Source of the DNA: Sequoia sempervirens
Taxonomy: Eukaryota; Streptophyta; Pinopsida; Cupressales; Cupressaceae
Direction: 5' to 3'
Length of the DNA: 64,000 bases
Assembly: GCA_007258455.2 (NCBI GenBank)
Contig: VDFB02270651.1
Coordinates: 695,706,694 to 695,770,693 of the forward strand
Made by a program: the position numbers and the translations under genes
Notes under the pieces: generated by a model
The model's input: only the letters and a program-made list of their open reading frames with translations
What the model was told of the DNA's origin: nothing
The model's database searches: none
Shown here: piece by piece, positions 21,237-34,170 of the stretch
Numbering within the stretch: position 1 is the stretch's first letter
How the letters are laid out: the number at the start of each line of letters is the position of its first letter

Positions 21237-23890
21237 GTGCCTAAGATTAGATCAATCCAAAGAATTAGAGATTCATCTCCCATATTCTTGAAAATTGATC
21301 CTTATTTTATGGTTCAAACTAGATATCAATACAAGAAGAACATGGAAGCCAACAAAGAAACAACCACTATAAGTGACCTAAGTCAAAAAAATTCTGAAAT
21401 GAATCTAGTTGGATCAAGAAATCCTCTATTGAACTTTCCTTCATCATTACAAAATCCTGAAGAGGAAGGCCAAGTAGAGGATCTTACCAATAATCCCTTT
21501 GGAATGACACAAGAGGAAATCACTAAAATGGTCAAAAATCTAGAGAATCATAAAATTATCAACATGATGATGAGACTCAACCCCTCACTATACATCCTCC
21601 AATTAGTAAAGCAAGGGGATAAACTCCTTTCTAATTTTGATGTGAGCTCTATAGTGGAACCATCCTTTGAGGCCATGCCTCCAATTTCATCCACACCACC
21701 TATCTCATCTACACCACCATTCCAAAACATCACCCAAGACATCCCCCAAATCACAACATCCATTGGTCCAACTCAATCCATGGTTAACAAGGGAAGTGCA
21801 TTTCTCAATGCATTATAAACACAACCCCTTGTGAATAATCATGATTTGGATGCAAACACCATCTTGGGACAATCCATACCCCAAAATCCATTAGATACAT
21901 ATGTCCCCCTCACCTTTCATGATCCAAATGACCCATCATCATCATCCTTTCGCGCAACACCCCAAACCCCTCTCCCCTTAACCTCAAAAGGAGAGGGTGA
22001 CTTATTTGGACTATGGGGAATCTTTGACACTACATCTCAAGGGAGTATGCCACTAAAATTTCCACCACTACCCCCTTGCCATCACCTCTTAGTTTAGGAA
22101 TTCCCCCTTTACCAAATATCAACCAACAAAATCAAATCAACCCGTCAATCGCTAATCAAAATATCTTTTCATCAACATCACAACAATAGATGGAAACTAT
22201 ACCAAGGATGCAAACAACGACCACCACATCATCAACAATTCCTAAAAACATGGTCTCACAAGGACCAAGCATATCCATCACACCACCAACCACTCAAAAC
22301 CAAATCATCAACACAACAGTGCCTCTCATCACCACAACAAGCACCATTCTGAATCCACCTCCACCACCACCACCACCAAACACAAATACATCAAATCAAT
22401 ATAGCATTGCATTACGAGCCACTCAACAAGATGCCTATGAAAAACACTTCATCAAATTCAAAACCACCAAGCCGCACAAGCAACACAAGCTACTCAAGCA
22501 GCAGAAACTGCGCAGGCTACTCAAGCAACACAAGTTGCTCAAGAAGCACAAACTGCATTACAAGCACAACAAGCACAACATGATGCTCAAGCCAAAATAT
22601 TATTTCAACAACAACAACAACAACAAGCTACATAGGCATAAGAATAGGCACAAGTGGCACAAGCTTAAGGAAAAGCTCAAGCTTAAGCTCAAGTGCATGC
22701 TCAAGCCAAGGCCCAATAGAAAGCACAACAAGCACAAGCACAAGTGCAATATCTTGGACAAAAAAAATTAGCACAACAAAAAGCATATCGAAAAGTGCTA
22801 AAACAATACCAAGAGCAGCAAGAAGCAACCCAATTAACAAGTTTTTTTGGTGCAACAATAAGTGCAACAACAAGCTCAGCAATAGGCAATACTGGCACAA
22901 TAGCAACAAGACCAACAACAAGTGATGTTTATACAATAGAAAGTACAAGCATACATGGCTTAGTAGAATGTGAAAATACCATAAAAAACACACCAAACAA
23001 CCCACCCATCCAACCAAAAAATGAACCACCTCAAAACACTTTCATCCCATCCCCTGACCCCCAAAATGATGTGGCAACACAAATCAAGTTACTTTCACAA
23101 TAAGTACTTGATCTCCAATCATGGAAAACCATAAAAACATCAAGTACCTTGTTTCCTTATCCATTTGAAAGAAGCCTTGTGATGTAACTATTCCCCAAGG
23201 GATTTGAGATCCCCAAATTTGACAAATATCATGGAACAGGAAACCCTGAAGATCACATCAGGGAATTCTAGGTTCATTGCATGGAAGTCATGTATGACAA
23301 TACTTATCTGATGCAACTATTTCCTAGGAGTTTGGTTAGCCATGACATGTAATGGTTTTCTCACCTACTTGCAGGCATCAATACATTCCAAGAAATAATA
23401 GACACATTCATCAAAAACTACACATTCAACATTGGAATGGATGTTAGTCTAGAGGAACTATCAGCTCTGAAACAAGGTAAGAACGAATCATTTGCTTCTT
23501 TCTTACAATGATGGTGAACCAAGGTCAATACAAGTAAATGGGTCATGTTAGAGGAACAACAAGTGTGATCCATTATATCCAATCTTGAGGGAACCTTGGC
23601 TTTTCATCTTAAAGTGCAAGGAATTACCGCGTATGACTAGTTGATCTCCAAAGCACTCAACATTGAATGAGCCCTTATGACACAACTTGGAGGATCACCT
23701 ACATATCCCAAGCAACAAAAAAATTTCCCATCCACAAGTTACAATGACAAACCTTACACATGTGCAAGGAACAAAAATGTCACAAACGATGGTGTGGTTG
23801 ATTCCACGGTCATAATAAGTGCTCCAAGGAAAAACAACCAAACCTACCAACAACCACAAAACAATGATTATAAAAACACTCAAACCAATA
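21237..23890 (+). pseudogene. Element C gag (broken)
   Basis: Gag would form the cytoplasmic particle. The N-terminus starts best at the in-frame ATG of MVQTRYQYKKNMEANKETT (21307), typical for this lineage. The frame runs to 22097 with one stop (21816), then moves to another frame at 22190 (Pro/Thr-rich, with a run of eight prolines) and to a third near 22440. That third frame is a glutamine/alanine-rich helical region with a run of six glutamines. The gag core follows at about 23190-23660: FEIPKFDKYHGTGNPEDHI, MEVMYDNTYLMQLFPRSL, LEELSALKQGKNESFASFL and LEGTLAFHLKVQG. Many stops interrupt it. No CCHC knuckle is readable. Confidence 0.82.
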
Positions 23891-23900
23891 CAGTATCACA

Positions 23901-25030
23901 ATGATTGAATCTATCAGCCACAAAAGAAAAAAACTGAGAATAATCTCTAGGTCCTTGAGTGAAAACCACACTATGGCACTCTCTGACCCGAAAATAGTAA
24001 AAAAAAAGGATGCATCCAATGGTGGAAACCTCTCTGAGGCACCCAAGGATGGGGGATTCAATCTTCCTTTCAGAGCTCTCCATCAAGAAAAATCAATGGT
24101 CCTAGCCGAAAAGTGTAATACAGTTAATCTAGGAATAGAGCAGACACAACACATCACATTCTATGTGGAGTCATTACTATCAAAGGAACAAGAGATCCTA
24201 GCAGTCTTCTTGAGAGAAAGACAATTTAATTTTTCATGGAGCTATGTAGACATTCTAGGGCTCAATACATAAATTGTAGTTCATCATCTAGCAATATATC
24301 TTGAAGCAAAGCCTGTTAGACAAAAACTCAAGAAAATGCATCCTTAGATCACACTGGTAGTCAAAATGGAATTGAAGAAGCTACTAGACATAGGATTCAT
24401 TCGACCAATCGACTATCTAGAATGGTTGTCAAACATGGTTCCTATCTCAAAACCTGATGGCAGCATTGAAATCTACATAGATTTTAGGGATTTAAACAAA
24501 GCATGTCCAAAAGATGATTTCATGTTGCTCAACATTGACATTATTGTCGACATGACAATAGGCCACAAAATGCTTTCCTTGATGGATGATTTATCAAGAT
24601 ATAACTAGATAATGATTGCTAAAGAATACCAACAAAAAATGACCTTCACTTGTCCATGGGGGACTTACTACTGGAATATGATGCTATTCGGCTTGAAGAA
24701 TGCAGGAGCAATATATCAAAGAGCCATGAAATTAATCTTCCATGACATGATCCATAAAACTATCAAAGATTATGTCAATGACATACTAGCTAAATCTAGA
24801 AAGAGGAAGGATCACATAGCAACCTTGAGTACTATTTTTGATAGGCTGTAGGAATACAAGGTTCAATTAAATCCAAAAAAGTGCATCTTCGACATACAAT
24901 CAAGAAAGTTGCTAGGATACATAGTATCAATGAGAGGTATTGAGGTAGACCCTGCCAAGGTAAAATCAATCCTTGAGATGGAGGAACCCAAAACATTGAA
25001 ACAATTTAGAGGTCTCCAAGGCAAACTTCA
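23901..25030 (+). pseudogene. Element C pol: reverse transcriptase; protease absent
   Basis: The pre-RT linker (FNFSWSYVDILGL) and RT follow gag directly: ELKKLLDIGFIRPIDYLEW, SNMVPISKPDGSIEIYIDF, DLNKACPKDDF, LMDDLSRYN, FTCPWGTYYWNMMLFGLKNA. The active site YVDD reads YVND at about 24770-24781, losing the first metal-binding aspartate. The thumb region keeps LNPKKCIF, LLGYIVSMRGIEVDP and LKQFRGLQGK. No DNGS or ILLGRPW protease motifs occur between gag and RT, so the protease has been deleted. Confidence 0.88.
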
Positions 25031-26165
25031 TTCCATTTGAAGGTTCATAGCACAAATGATAGAAAAAAAAATCCATACTCTCACATACTTCACAAGGGAG
25101 TAGCATACAAGTGGGATACCAAGTGTGAAGAAGCCTTCAATAAGATCAAAGAATATCTTCTTACACTACCGGTCCTTATGCCACCAATCCCAAGAAATAG
25201 ATTAATTCTTTGTGTCAGCAACAACAACATCCCTTGGAGCTCTCCTAGCTTGACAGAATGAAAATGGGATAGAAAGGGCCATCTGTTATATCAGAAAAAT
25301 AATGGTTGGGCATGAGTTAAAATACTCATTCATTGAAAAATTATGTCTAGCAATAGTGTTTTCTTCACAGAAATTCAGACATTACATGCTAGCACACAAA
25401 ATAAAAGTAATCACCAAAATTGACCCTCTCAAATACTTGTTGTCAAAAGAAATGCTCACGGGAAGAATGGCTAAATAGGTAATGATACTATCAGAGTATG
25501 ACATCAAATATGTGGAGTGAAAAGAAATCAAAGGTCAAGTCATAATAGATTAGCTTGCAAAAGTACCAATCTATTTAGAGAATCCACTTATATCAAAGTT
25601 TCTAGATGAGTCCATCTTCAATCTCAACATAGTCAATCACTAGAAACTCTACTTTGATGGCTCATGCATGCAACATGGATCAAGAGTTGGTGTTTTCATC
25701 ATCATCCCATAGAGAGATTGCATACCTAGATCCTATAAATTAGCATTCCCCTGCACAAACAATATTGCATAATACGAGGCCTTAACCATATGTCTTAGAA
25801 TAGCATTGTAGTGGCACATCATGGCCCTCAAAGTATACAGAGACTCCCAGCTGATAATAAACCAAGTGAATGGTGAGTACCAGACTAAGGATGATAAGCT
25901 CACTCCATACAAGAATCTAGTGAAGATTCTTAAGGAATCCTTTATCGAGATCACATTTGACCAGATTCCTAGAGTTAAAAATAGAGCAGCAAATGCCATG
26001 GTAACAATCAGATCCCTACTAGAAATCCCTCACAACATCTTAAAACATGAATTCTTGGTAGAGCAGCTTCTCATGCCCACATTCGAGGTACCCAAGTTAG
26101 AATTTTTGTGCGAAATCATTGGTCCTAGTGATCCATGGTACCATGACATCTATACCTACCTATGA
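25031..26165 (+). pseudogene. Element C pol: RNase H and extra archaeal-type RNase H
   Basis: The first RNase H is shown by EKLCLAIVFSSQKFRHYML, followed by the connection TKIDPLKYLLSKEMLTGRMA and EYDIKYVE. The second begins at LYFDGSCMQHGSRVGVFII (about 25650), passes a damaged CTNNIA-stop-YEAL, and continues in the open segment 25821-26165 with YRDSQLIINQVNGEYQTKDD and FDQIPRVKNRAANAM. Two RNase H domains place C in the Tat lineage, like A and B. The last part DPWYHDIYTYL is the linker before integrase. Confidence 0.85.
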
Positions 26166-27370
26166 ATAGGTGTCCTACCTGCTAACTTACCCTCAGGCTT
26201 AAAAAGAACTTTTGTCAAAAAATCCTCTAATTTTGTCATCCTAGGAAATACCTTATACTGTAGAAGCATAGGGGGAACCTTATTACACTACCTTAATACT
26301 GACAAAGCCTTGACTACTTTAATTGAGGTGCATAATGGTATTTGTGGTTCACACTCGAGTGGAATGACCTTGGCCAAGAAATCGCTGAGGATGGGGTATT
26401 ATTTTCCTATAATGGAAAGGGAAGCACATGACTACATCAAAATGTGCCTATAGTGTCAGTAGCATGGGGACCTCATCCATGCTCCAGCTCAAGAACTTCA
26501 TCCCATCATCACACTATGGCCCTTTCTGCATTGGGGACTCAATTTCATTGGAAAGATAACTCCCACCTCATCTAATGGCCACAAGTTCATCATAGCTACC
26601 ACTAAGTACTTTACCAAGTGGGTGGAAGCCATACCCATGACATATATAACCAGGAAGTAAATATCAAAGTTCATCCTAAACTACCTCATAAGTCGATATG
26701 GAATTCCCCAAGCTATTATCTCTAATAATGGGACACCATTCAAGAATCATGAGGTTCATGAACTTTGTGAAAAATTCAAAATCCAACATCGCTTTTCCAC
26801 CCCATACTATCCCCAAGGAAATGGCCAAGCAGAAGCCACTAATAAAACCATTTTAAAGATCCTCAAGAAAATAGTTAATGATGTAGGTCATGACTCGCAT
26901 CTACAGCTCAATCCCACCCTCTAGGCCTACCAAACTAGCATCTGCACACCCACTGGTGCCATGCCCTTCTCCCTAGTCTATGGATTAGAGGCCATATTAC
27001 CCATTAAGATCGAGTTCCCTTCATTAATAATATTATTGCAAAACCTCATAACAAATGAGGAATACTGAGTATCAAGACTAAATGAGCTAGACCTATAGGA
27101 TGGGTGATGTATAGACACTTTAAATCATTTGTAAGTCTATCATAATAGACTCAAGAAGAGCTATAAGAAGAAAATCAAAAGCAAGACCTTCCAAGTCAGA
27201 GAACTGGTGCTAAAAGAAAATTAGAAGAATATCCCAAAACCAAACAACAAAGGAAAATTTCAACCTAATTGGTTGTGACTATTTGTTATCATAGTGAGCT
27301 ATAAATCAGGGGCATATTAGTTATCAATGCCCAAAGGCGAGCCTCTGTAGGAGCCCATGAATAACTCCCA
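26166..27370 (+). pseudogene. Element C pol: integrase with two catalytic acids lost
   Basis: The zinc region is nearly complete (EVHNGICGSHSSG; the CxxC pair is split by a TAG). In the core the first aspartate position reads ATTKYFTKWVEAIP (lysine in place of Asp) and the second reads ISNNGTPF (asparagine in place of Asp); only the glutamate in GQAEATNKT is kept. It ends with weak matches to the C-terminal domain (KGKFQPNWL at about 27250) and stops near 27360. At least nine stops interrupt the domain. Confidence 0.87.
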
Positions 27371-29410
27371 TCTCAAAAAAAATTTTGCCTAATCTTGCAA
27401 GGTATGGAACTTAAAAATTAAAAAATATCAAAAAAATGTCCTGAAAAAATGGTTACCCTAATGAAAACATGGCAAACAAGTGTCTTGGTGACAACAAAAA
27501 AAGCAAAAAAGAAAAAAATCCAAAAAAAATCAAAAAAATGATTCAAAAATAGTAAAAAGAAAAAATCATCCTCTAGTGAAAACCACTTCGGTAGCACTTT
27601 GGGAAAGTACGTTGGTGAAAACTTAGCAAATAGGAACCTTGTGTAAATAAGCACTTTCCATCCACCAATATCTTCATGGCTCATTCTACATCATCCATCC
27701 ATTACACTTCCATCACCTATTGCATTCCATATCTCCATCCATCACCCATTTGCATCTACATCATAGCTTGGACTTGTGTTTGTATCATGATCCCTCCTAG
27801 TACTACTCGACCCATCCTCAAAGTCAAATTGTCCTACCTTTATTAGAGTAGTCTATTGCACCACGTTGGGGGCATGTTCTCATCATATTAGATTCGTGTA
27901 TATCCTTGAAGTCCTAAAAATAGAAAATCCCAAAACATCAGAAAATCAAAAAATCCAAAAAAATTCATAAAAGCAAGAAAATCCAAAAAACATTCAAAAC
28001 ATATCAAAATCCCAAAATAGGTCAAAAATTGAGTCAAAAAACTAAAAACAGAGTCGTCTTGTCAAAATATGGGTCTCTAACCCTTGAACGTAGGCATGGT
28101 TGATCTATGATCATCCCCCGAGACACTTAGGTCAGTCCTTTAGGAGTCTGTCATAATAAACTGACATTTCATCATGTATATCTTCATCTGTAAACTGGTC
28201 AAGTCATCAATTGAACTACGTGGTCTTTGCATGTATAACATAGGCAAGGCTAATCTGTTGATCAACCCTTGAGGCCTCTAGAATAGGTCTTTAGATTAGT
28301 CTCTTGGTCAAAATCTCAGAAAACCCCAAACCATTAGAAATTTGAAAAAATCAAAACATTTGAAAAATCTCAAAAAATAGCAAAAACAACCTCAAAACAT
28401 TTCAAAAAGATCAAAAACATTAAGAAAAACCCCAAAAACCCATCCATCTCATCTCACTTTCACCTGCAATAAACATCACTCATAATAAATGATTGTCATC
28501 CCCAACCTTTGGTGAAATAGTCAGAAATAAGTCTAGTAGGTTAAAAGTGAAAACTCAAAACATCAAGGTCTCAAGTTTAGGTTAGTACGTAAGCAAGTTA
28601 GTCAACTATTTGTGTCGATAGCATATCATCCAATCGGTCCCAAATCAATCATCTAATAACATCATGTCTAAGGATGTATCATTCCTACAATGGGAATTAT
28701 TTATAAGAAATAACACTTTGGATAACTGAAATGATGTGCCACCATCCACTAATATGTCCTAGGATGTATCCTTCCTACAATGGGAATTATCTTTTGGCAA
28801 TAGTTTTGGTTCTTATCCTTAAAAAAATATTTAATTTTCATTAGTGGTATTGAAGAACATTAGCTTGTTTGTTTACCTTAACTTTATCTTTTGACTTATC
28901 TTATTTGTGTTCATTCCAATGACCTCTTGATGATGCCCCAAACAAAAGGATTTAGAGAGATAGGAATGGGGCAACAATCATTATCTTTTTATCTGCTGGT
29001 CTTGTTGGACGTTTTTGTAATATAACTTAGCGAATACTTGCTTTATTAGGTATGTATGGAGGGTGTTTTATATATCTTGTTGACCACATAGAAAGGCTTG
29101 CTTTTCTATGTTTTGGTCTGAGATGGGTGAAATACCTAAAGTAAATTCTAGTAAGGTCTCCATATGTCAGGTGTGAACAAGGATACTCCTCTTTCGTTGT
29201 TGAGTCAAATTCCATTGCACTAGATACCACACCATCTTGGTTCTTAATACCTTGATGCATAGTATTTATGTGTGTTATAAAAAATAAGATAATTGGCCCT
29301 TTGAAAATACCAACTCCAAGATGGATATTCATTATCATCATCATCTTTTTTCTTGTTGAAATATCTTCTTTCTTTCATTCCTTCTCACTTCTCACTCTAA
29401 CAAGGTAATA
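27371..29410 (+). other. Element C 3' region, non-coding
   Basis: Very A-rich stretches (CAAAAAATCAAAA) around 27420-27560 and 27930-28440 alternate with ordinary sequence. I see no gene; the 105-codon minus frame at 29027-29344 has no motif. A 37-bp phrase ending AGGATGTATC.TTCCTACAATGGGAATTAT occurs twice, 90 bp apart (28664-28700 and 28754-28790). Confidence 0.5.
28664..28790 (+). repeat. Direct repeat pair, 37 bp, spaced 90 bp
   Basis: ATGTCTAAGGATGTATCATT and CCTACAATGGGAATTAT recur with few changes in the second copy (28754-28790). Confidence 0.65.
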
Positions 29411-29414
29411 TGAC

Positions 29415-30250
29415 AGCTCATCATCATTAATCCTACATCCACAAATTGTCAGCATATTGCATAGGAAACATGGATCATCTCATATGCATCACATCATCAT
29501 ATAATATAGATTTTTTATTCTAAGCATCTCATAAATCATCACATTACATTCATTTTGCATAAAAATTTCATAAATCATCCCATATTATTGTTATCATCCA
29601 TTGCATAATCAAATGAAGCATAGCAGGTATGTAAGCATTATAAAAAATCCATCGCATTAGGTGCATACATATCATCCATAATCATATAGAACATCTCATA
29701 AAAGCATTCATTAGGCCATCACATATACATCATAAGGTCATTACTCACATATCATTTTGCATATCATAAATCATCATCATACCATTTTGCATAACATTAC
29801 ATCACATTATTATATAACATCGTCATAAGTGCATATCATACATGGAAAATCACATACATCCTATCATCCATCATTGCATAATATAGATCTGTTAGTCACA
29901 TATCATGACTAGTGCATTCACATCATCACCACCATCATAAAAGCATACACAAAAAGGTACTGCAAGAGAAATACACCATCACAAACATACATATCATCAT
30001 CCATAACACAAATGCATATCATATGTCATAATTCATTAAAGGCATAATATAGATATGTTAGTCACATAACCATCACATACATCACCAAAAAGAAATGCAT
30101 CCATACATAGTATATCCATCACATACATCGTAGCATCATTACATCACATATAGAAATAGAACCATCCACAAATGCATTTAAAAAAAAATGGTACATGACA
30201 TATCACATCAACATCATCATCTCATATATATATCATCAAAGGACTATCAT
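29415..30250. repeat. CAT/CATCA-rich low-complexity tract
   Basis: About 830 bp composed largely of CATCA, CATAT, ATCATAC and ACATAT words with no fixed period. It looks like an old, decayed simple-sequence expansion in the 3' part of element C. Confidence 0.65.
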
Positions 30251-30387
30251 AGTACAAAATAAAAATTGGATCACTGTACATGTGTGTATAAGTACAAAAA
30301 GTCCAATGGGCTATAAAAATGAGCCCATATGGCACCAAAGAATAAACTAAGGAATACCATCTCAATCAAGAAGGTAGTCTAACCCTC

Positions 30388-30650
30388 CTACCTGCTGCTC
30401 TCGCCTCTATCACTATGACCCTTTATCAGTCTATGGCTAGTCCGTTGTGAAAAATCTAGGGCCCAGGCTACTCTAGGTATGGCCTGATGATAGAGCAACC
30501 GATAATAATCTGCCTCTTGGATAACCTCCTTGTATGAGTGAAAAGAAATTGTGCTATGAGAGGAGTAGGCCACCATACTCTCTAGCTGTTGTCTGCGGCC
30601 CATCTCTGTGACCACCTATAACTCTGCAACCTGTTGTACCCTTGGTAAAC
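30388..30650 (-). pseudogene. Possible antisense ORF remnant of element C
   Basis: The minus strand encodes a 75-codon piece (VTEMGRRQQLESMVAYSSHS, then YYRLLYHQAIPRVAWALDF) that extends upstream to about 30650 (QQVAEL). It lies after pol and opposite to it, where elements A and B carry their antisense PMD gene, so it may be the end of an equivalent gene. I recognise no PMD motif in it, and it could also be a chance frame. Confidence 0.3.
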
Positions 30651-33600
30651 ATGTCCCATTCGGAATGGGGACCCTCTTTTCTTTCGCCTAGTTGGGTAAT
30701 TTTTGTTGCTACCTCATTTTGTGTGCCCCTTTTTTGGTGTCCTGGATGGTCAATGTTGCTTCAAAGTCTCACCATAAGTTGACCATTCCTTACCCTTTTA
30801 ATTTTGTCATGTTTTGATGCCTTCCAGGGTCTCCCTGGCAATTTGCTTCTACCAGCGGCCCTGAACCCGACTGGGCCCACCCCTTCGAGTTTCCCTATCG
30901 TGTCTGTCATCCCTAATGGCGAATGGGCTACATATTTCTAGACTCCGAGACCTGTCTCCGTAATTGCCATCTAAAGTGTTGGCAGGAAATCTTGGCTGTC
31001 ATCGGGTGCCCTGGACCCGGACCTCTAGACTTCCGAGTCCAGAGTTTCATGTAGGTTTCGCTGTCTCTAATGGCCGACCTCTGGTAGCACTCCGCCCTCC
31101 GGGCCCCAACTCTCTCTTTGCCACTATCGACCCCTCGACGTTGAAATTTCCAAATAGCCATCACCTTGCACCTTCCCGACCGTCGAACCCTGGGTCTCCC
31201 GCCAAAGTCAGTGAATTCAAATTCATCAACTTCATTGCCTCACCATACCTGCATTTATTGAGGCCATTAATAGGGATTGAGGTATTAATAGAAGGTTCAT
31301 TCCTATCATTTTCACTTGACAGAGCCATAGAGGGTGGTCAGGGAACTTGCTAGAGGAGCCCACTATCTTCGAGACCTTCACGCTCATCACTCTCACCATC
31401 ATCTCATTGATAGTAAGTGGATGTCACACCTCCCCACATCGAGTGTTTGAGGTAGGTCTTCCATTTTTCCTCCTAAACATTGTTTTCTTGGGGCGAAAAT
31501 GAACAATAACCATCAAAACAACATGTGAAGGATAAAATATGGCACAACGAAGAAAACCCATGTCCTTGAAAGTTGAGTAAACCAACATAGCATCCTCTTG
31601 ACCAATTTAGAGCTTTATCTCCACGCGGCTGTTCTTTGTAGGGGCATTCATGACCTTCAGGCGTGGATGCTCCCCTTGCTGGTGGTGACTTAGCAGAATA
31701 GATGACCAACCAACTTTTGGGTCTCTCGGGCCTAGGTATCTAGGATTCTGCTCCTGGAATTCCTCCCCTCATTCTCCGTCGAGGAGACATTCAATCCTAT
31801 GTCGAGGGCTCGCTCTCTCAACATAACTTCACCCGGTCAGCAAGACCTCTCCCCAACTTAGAATCCTACCCAAGGGCTCCCTCTATGCTACCCTGAGACC
31901 CATCATCTTTGGCAAGGCATTATGCCTTCGCAAGGACATTGCATTGATATCATTTTCTTTTGGCAAAGGCATGGCATCCTTTTGCCCCTCCGAGCTCCAA
32001 GCTTCCTTTCGTCGTTTGGAAAATTCTATTGAACCTTGAACAACTTTGACCATATTAGGCTCCGCCCTCTGGAGCTCTATCCAAGGATCACCATTTCAAA
32101 AATAAATCCTCCCTAGCCTTCCATCTGTTAGCCTTCAACTTTACCATTGCTATGAACACAGGTTGAGAAATTCTAATGCCAACACCAGGCCTAGTCCGCA
32201 CCTTGACAATCGGTAGGACATTTGAGTGTCGGTGAGACCTCTCTCTGAGGAGGATTTTCACAACGACTGAAACTTTTGGTCACCGAGACAAAAGAAGACT
32301 CTCACTGAGATGCATAATCTTCTTTACCCCACTTCGCTATAGCTTTTAGATGTTGGGGAGACCCTATGTCGATCATACAATGTTTTACCAAGGGCACCCA
32401 CTTATTCACATGTCGCTGGAACAACCCCATTATCATGCTGACAGGGTGACTTCATCATTCCATTCGGTGAAACCCTGAGCACCTTGCCAAGACTATATAC
32501 TGAAACAAATAAGCTACACCAAGTAGTTATGCTTTGTTTATTCACTTTCGCCAAGACATTTTGGCTTTCTTGCCGACAGAAACCTCATTGTGATATCGGC
32601 GAGACAAAATGATGTTGGGGAAACCTCATGTAGAGTGCTCTTGTTTCACCAAAAAATACCCCGAGCTAGCCCTTTGTTCACTAAGAAAAAGTAGATCTCA
32701 CACCGAAAGCCATCATTACCTGTCAGCAAGACATGACCTTTTCGTTATGACCTCCTGCCGCAAACTCGTGCTTGGCCGAAACAAAACCCGAATGTCATTC
32801 GGTGGGACACAATAAACCTTATGCTGATAGAATCTGACATAGTCTCACTGTAAGTATATTCAAAGGGGAATCCATACGTAAGGTCGGTGAGATCGAAGGT
32901 CTCTCACCAAGACCTTACAACGATAGCAATGACTCCCCCTGATATGCATCCCTTAGATGTTGTTCAGCGTGATAAGATGAAATTGCCATGACACAGCCCC
33001 GACAACGAAACCTCTGCCGATAGGTGAATGCACAAGGCTTGTGATCATCAAAACATCAAAGGGATTTATGCTGATATGGACTTGGACATGAAAATGCATA
33101 ACTCGATTGATTCAATTGGGCAATATAGAAAACTACAAATGAAATATGCATACGGTAGAACTAGGTCATCCATGCTTGGCGTCCATCTGACTTCCAGGCT
33201 CTGCCATTTGGGAGTCCTTTCTGCATCCACCATTCTGAGGGGAAAATCTTGCCCACCCCTCCAGGCTCTGGGCTCCGCCCTTCCAACCACCCCAGGACTG
33301 AAAATGAAATTGAACAGCGAACCCTCGTGCTAGGTCTGGTCTTGCTCTCGGCTATCAGCGAGACATTCATCTCTCACCAAGACCTCACCCCACTGCAGAG
33401 ACCTTATGACAACTTTCCTTCCCCTGTGATAGCCAACACTGATGTTGGGCCCGGTTCACCTCTTGGTGGTTGGCTAGAAACAAGGTTGTCATCGGGACCT
33501 TTCTCTGAGGTGGACGCTCACACCGATTGGAAGCTGAAACGAAGTGGTGGCTTCCCCCTGCTGGGCCTGAGGCTTTGAACTTCCATCCAATGATTGACAT

Positions 33601-34170
33601 CCCAAATGATGAATGCACCTGGCCACCCTTTGATTTGCTGGACTCCAGACCCCAGGGTTCCGCCTCCAGAATTCTGGTTTTGATCTATTATTCCCTGACG
33701 GCTATCTCCTGACTGCTTTCTAACCTTGTATCTCTGAGTGCTACTAAACTAATCTAAGTAGGCCCAATTCAAAATCTGAGCTCAACCCACATGCTTAATC
33801 TTGCTCTTCTTCATTGGGAAACTTTTAAATTATTGAAATTCAACCAAAGAGAATCTGTGGGAGCCCTTTTCCCTTTTTGCCTTTCCAAAACAACATTCAT
33901 GCCAAGGAAGTTCGGCCTTCCGGTCCTGAATTGTTCCAAAGCCCTCAACCCAGAGACCAGCGATATCGGGAGACAAAGTATCATGTTATGCTTGATGGAT
34001 TATTTGAAATCGATTTCATCTTTAGGATTACTGCTAACATGGATGTTTTCATGATCAATTGCACTCACTATGCTTTTGCTTGTAGAGTATATGGAATCAG
34101 GTGCAGGACCTTTGAGAGAAGCCATCGAAAAGGACAAGGGAAAGAGGACAAGGACCAAATGAAATACCAA
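30651..34170 (+). other. GC-richer leader-like region of element F
   Basis: Base composition changes sharply: this stretch is visibly richer in G and C than the rest. Words such as GGTGAGACC, CACCGAGAC, TCTCACCAAGACC recur between 32220 and 33400, some as hairpins (32880-32914). Frames on both strands (for example 129 codons at 30964-31353) show no motif and are explained by the composition. I read it as the 5' part of an LTR element whose pseudo-ORF starts at about 34171; no 5' LTR could be delimited. Confidence 0.4.
32880..32914. repeat. Hairpin with 13-bp stem in element F leader
   Basis: AAGGTC-GGTGAGA pairs with TCTCACC-AA-GACCTT; only an AA bulge interrupts the stem. Confidence 0.6.

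Noticed and set aside
22450..22771. Lys/His/Leu-rich end of the 193-codon frame starting at 22190
   Set aside because: It is a frame-shifted reading of the same Gln/Ala repeat; the coherent protein is one frame over and matches the following gag core.
22628..23029. 133-codon minus-strand frame rich in leucine, resembling a membrane protein
   Set aside because: It is the complement of the Gln/Ala-rich gag segment; CAA and GCA codons read as TTG and TGC on the other strand, producing false hydrophobic runs.
30928..33620. Many overlapping frames on both strands (60-129 codons)
   Set aside because: The region is GC-richer, so stops are rarer by chance; no frame shows a motif and frames on opposite strands overlap.
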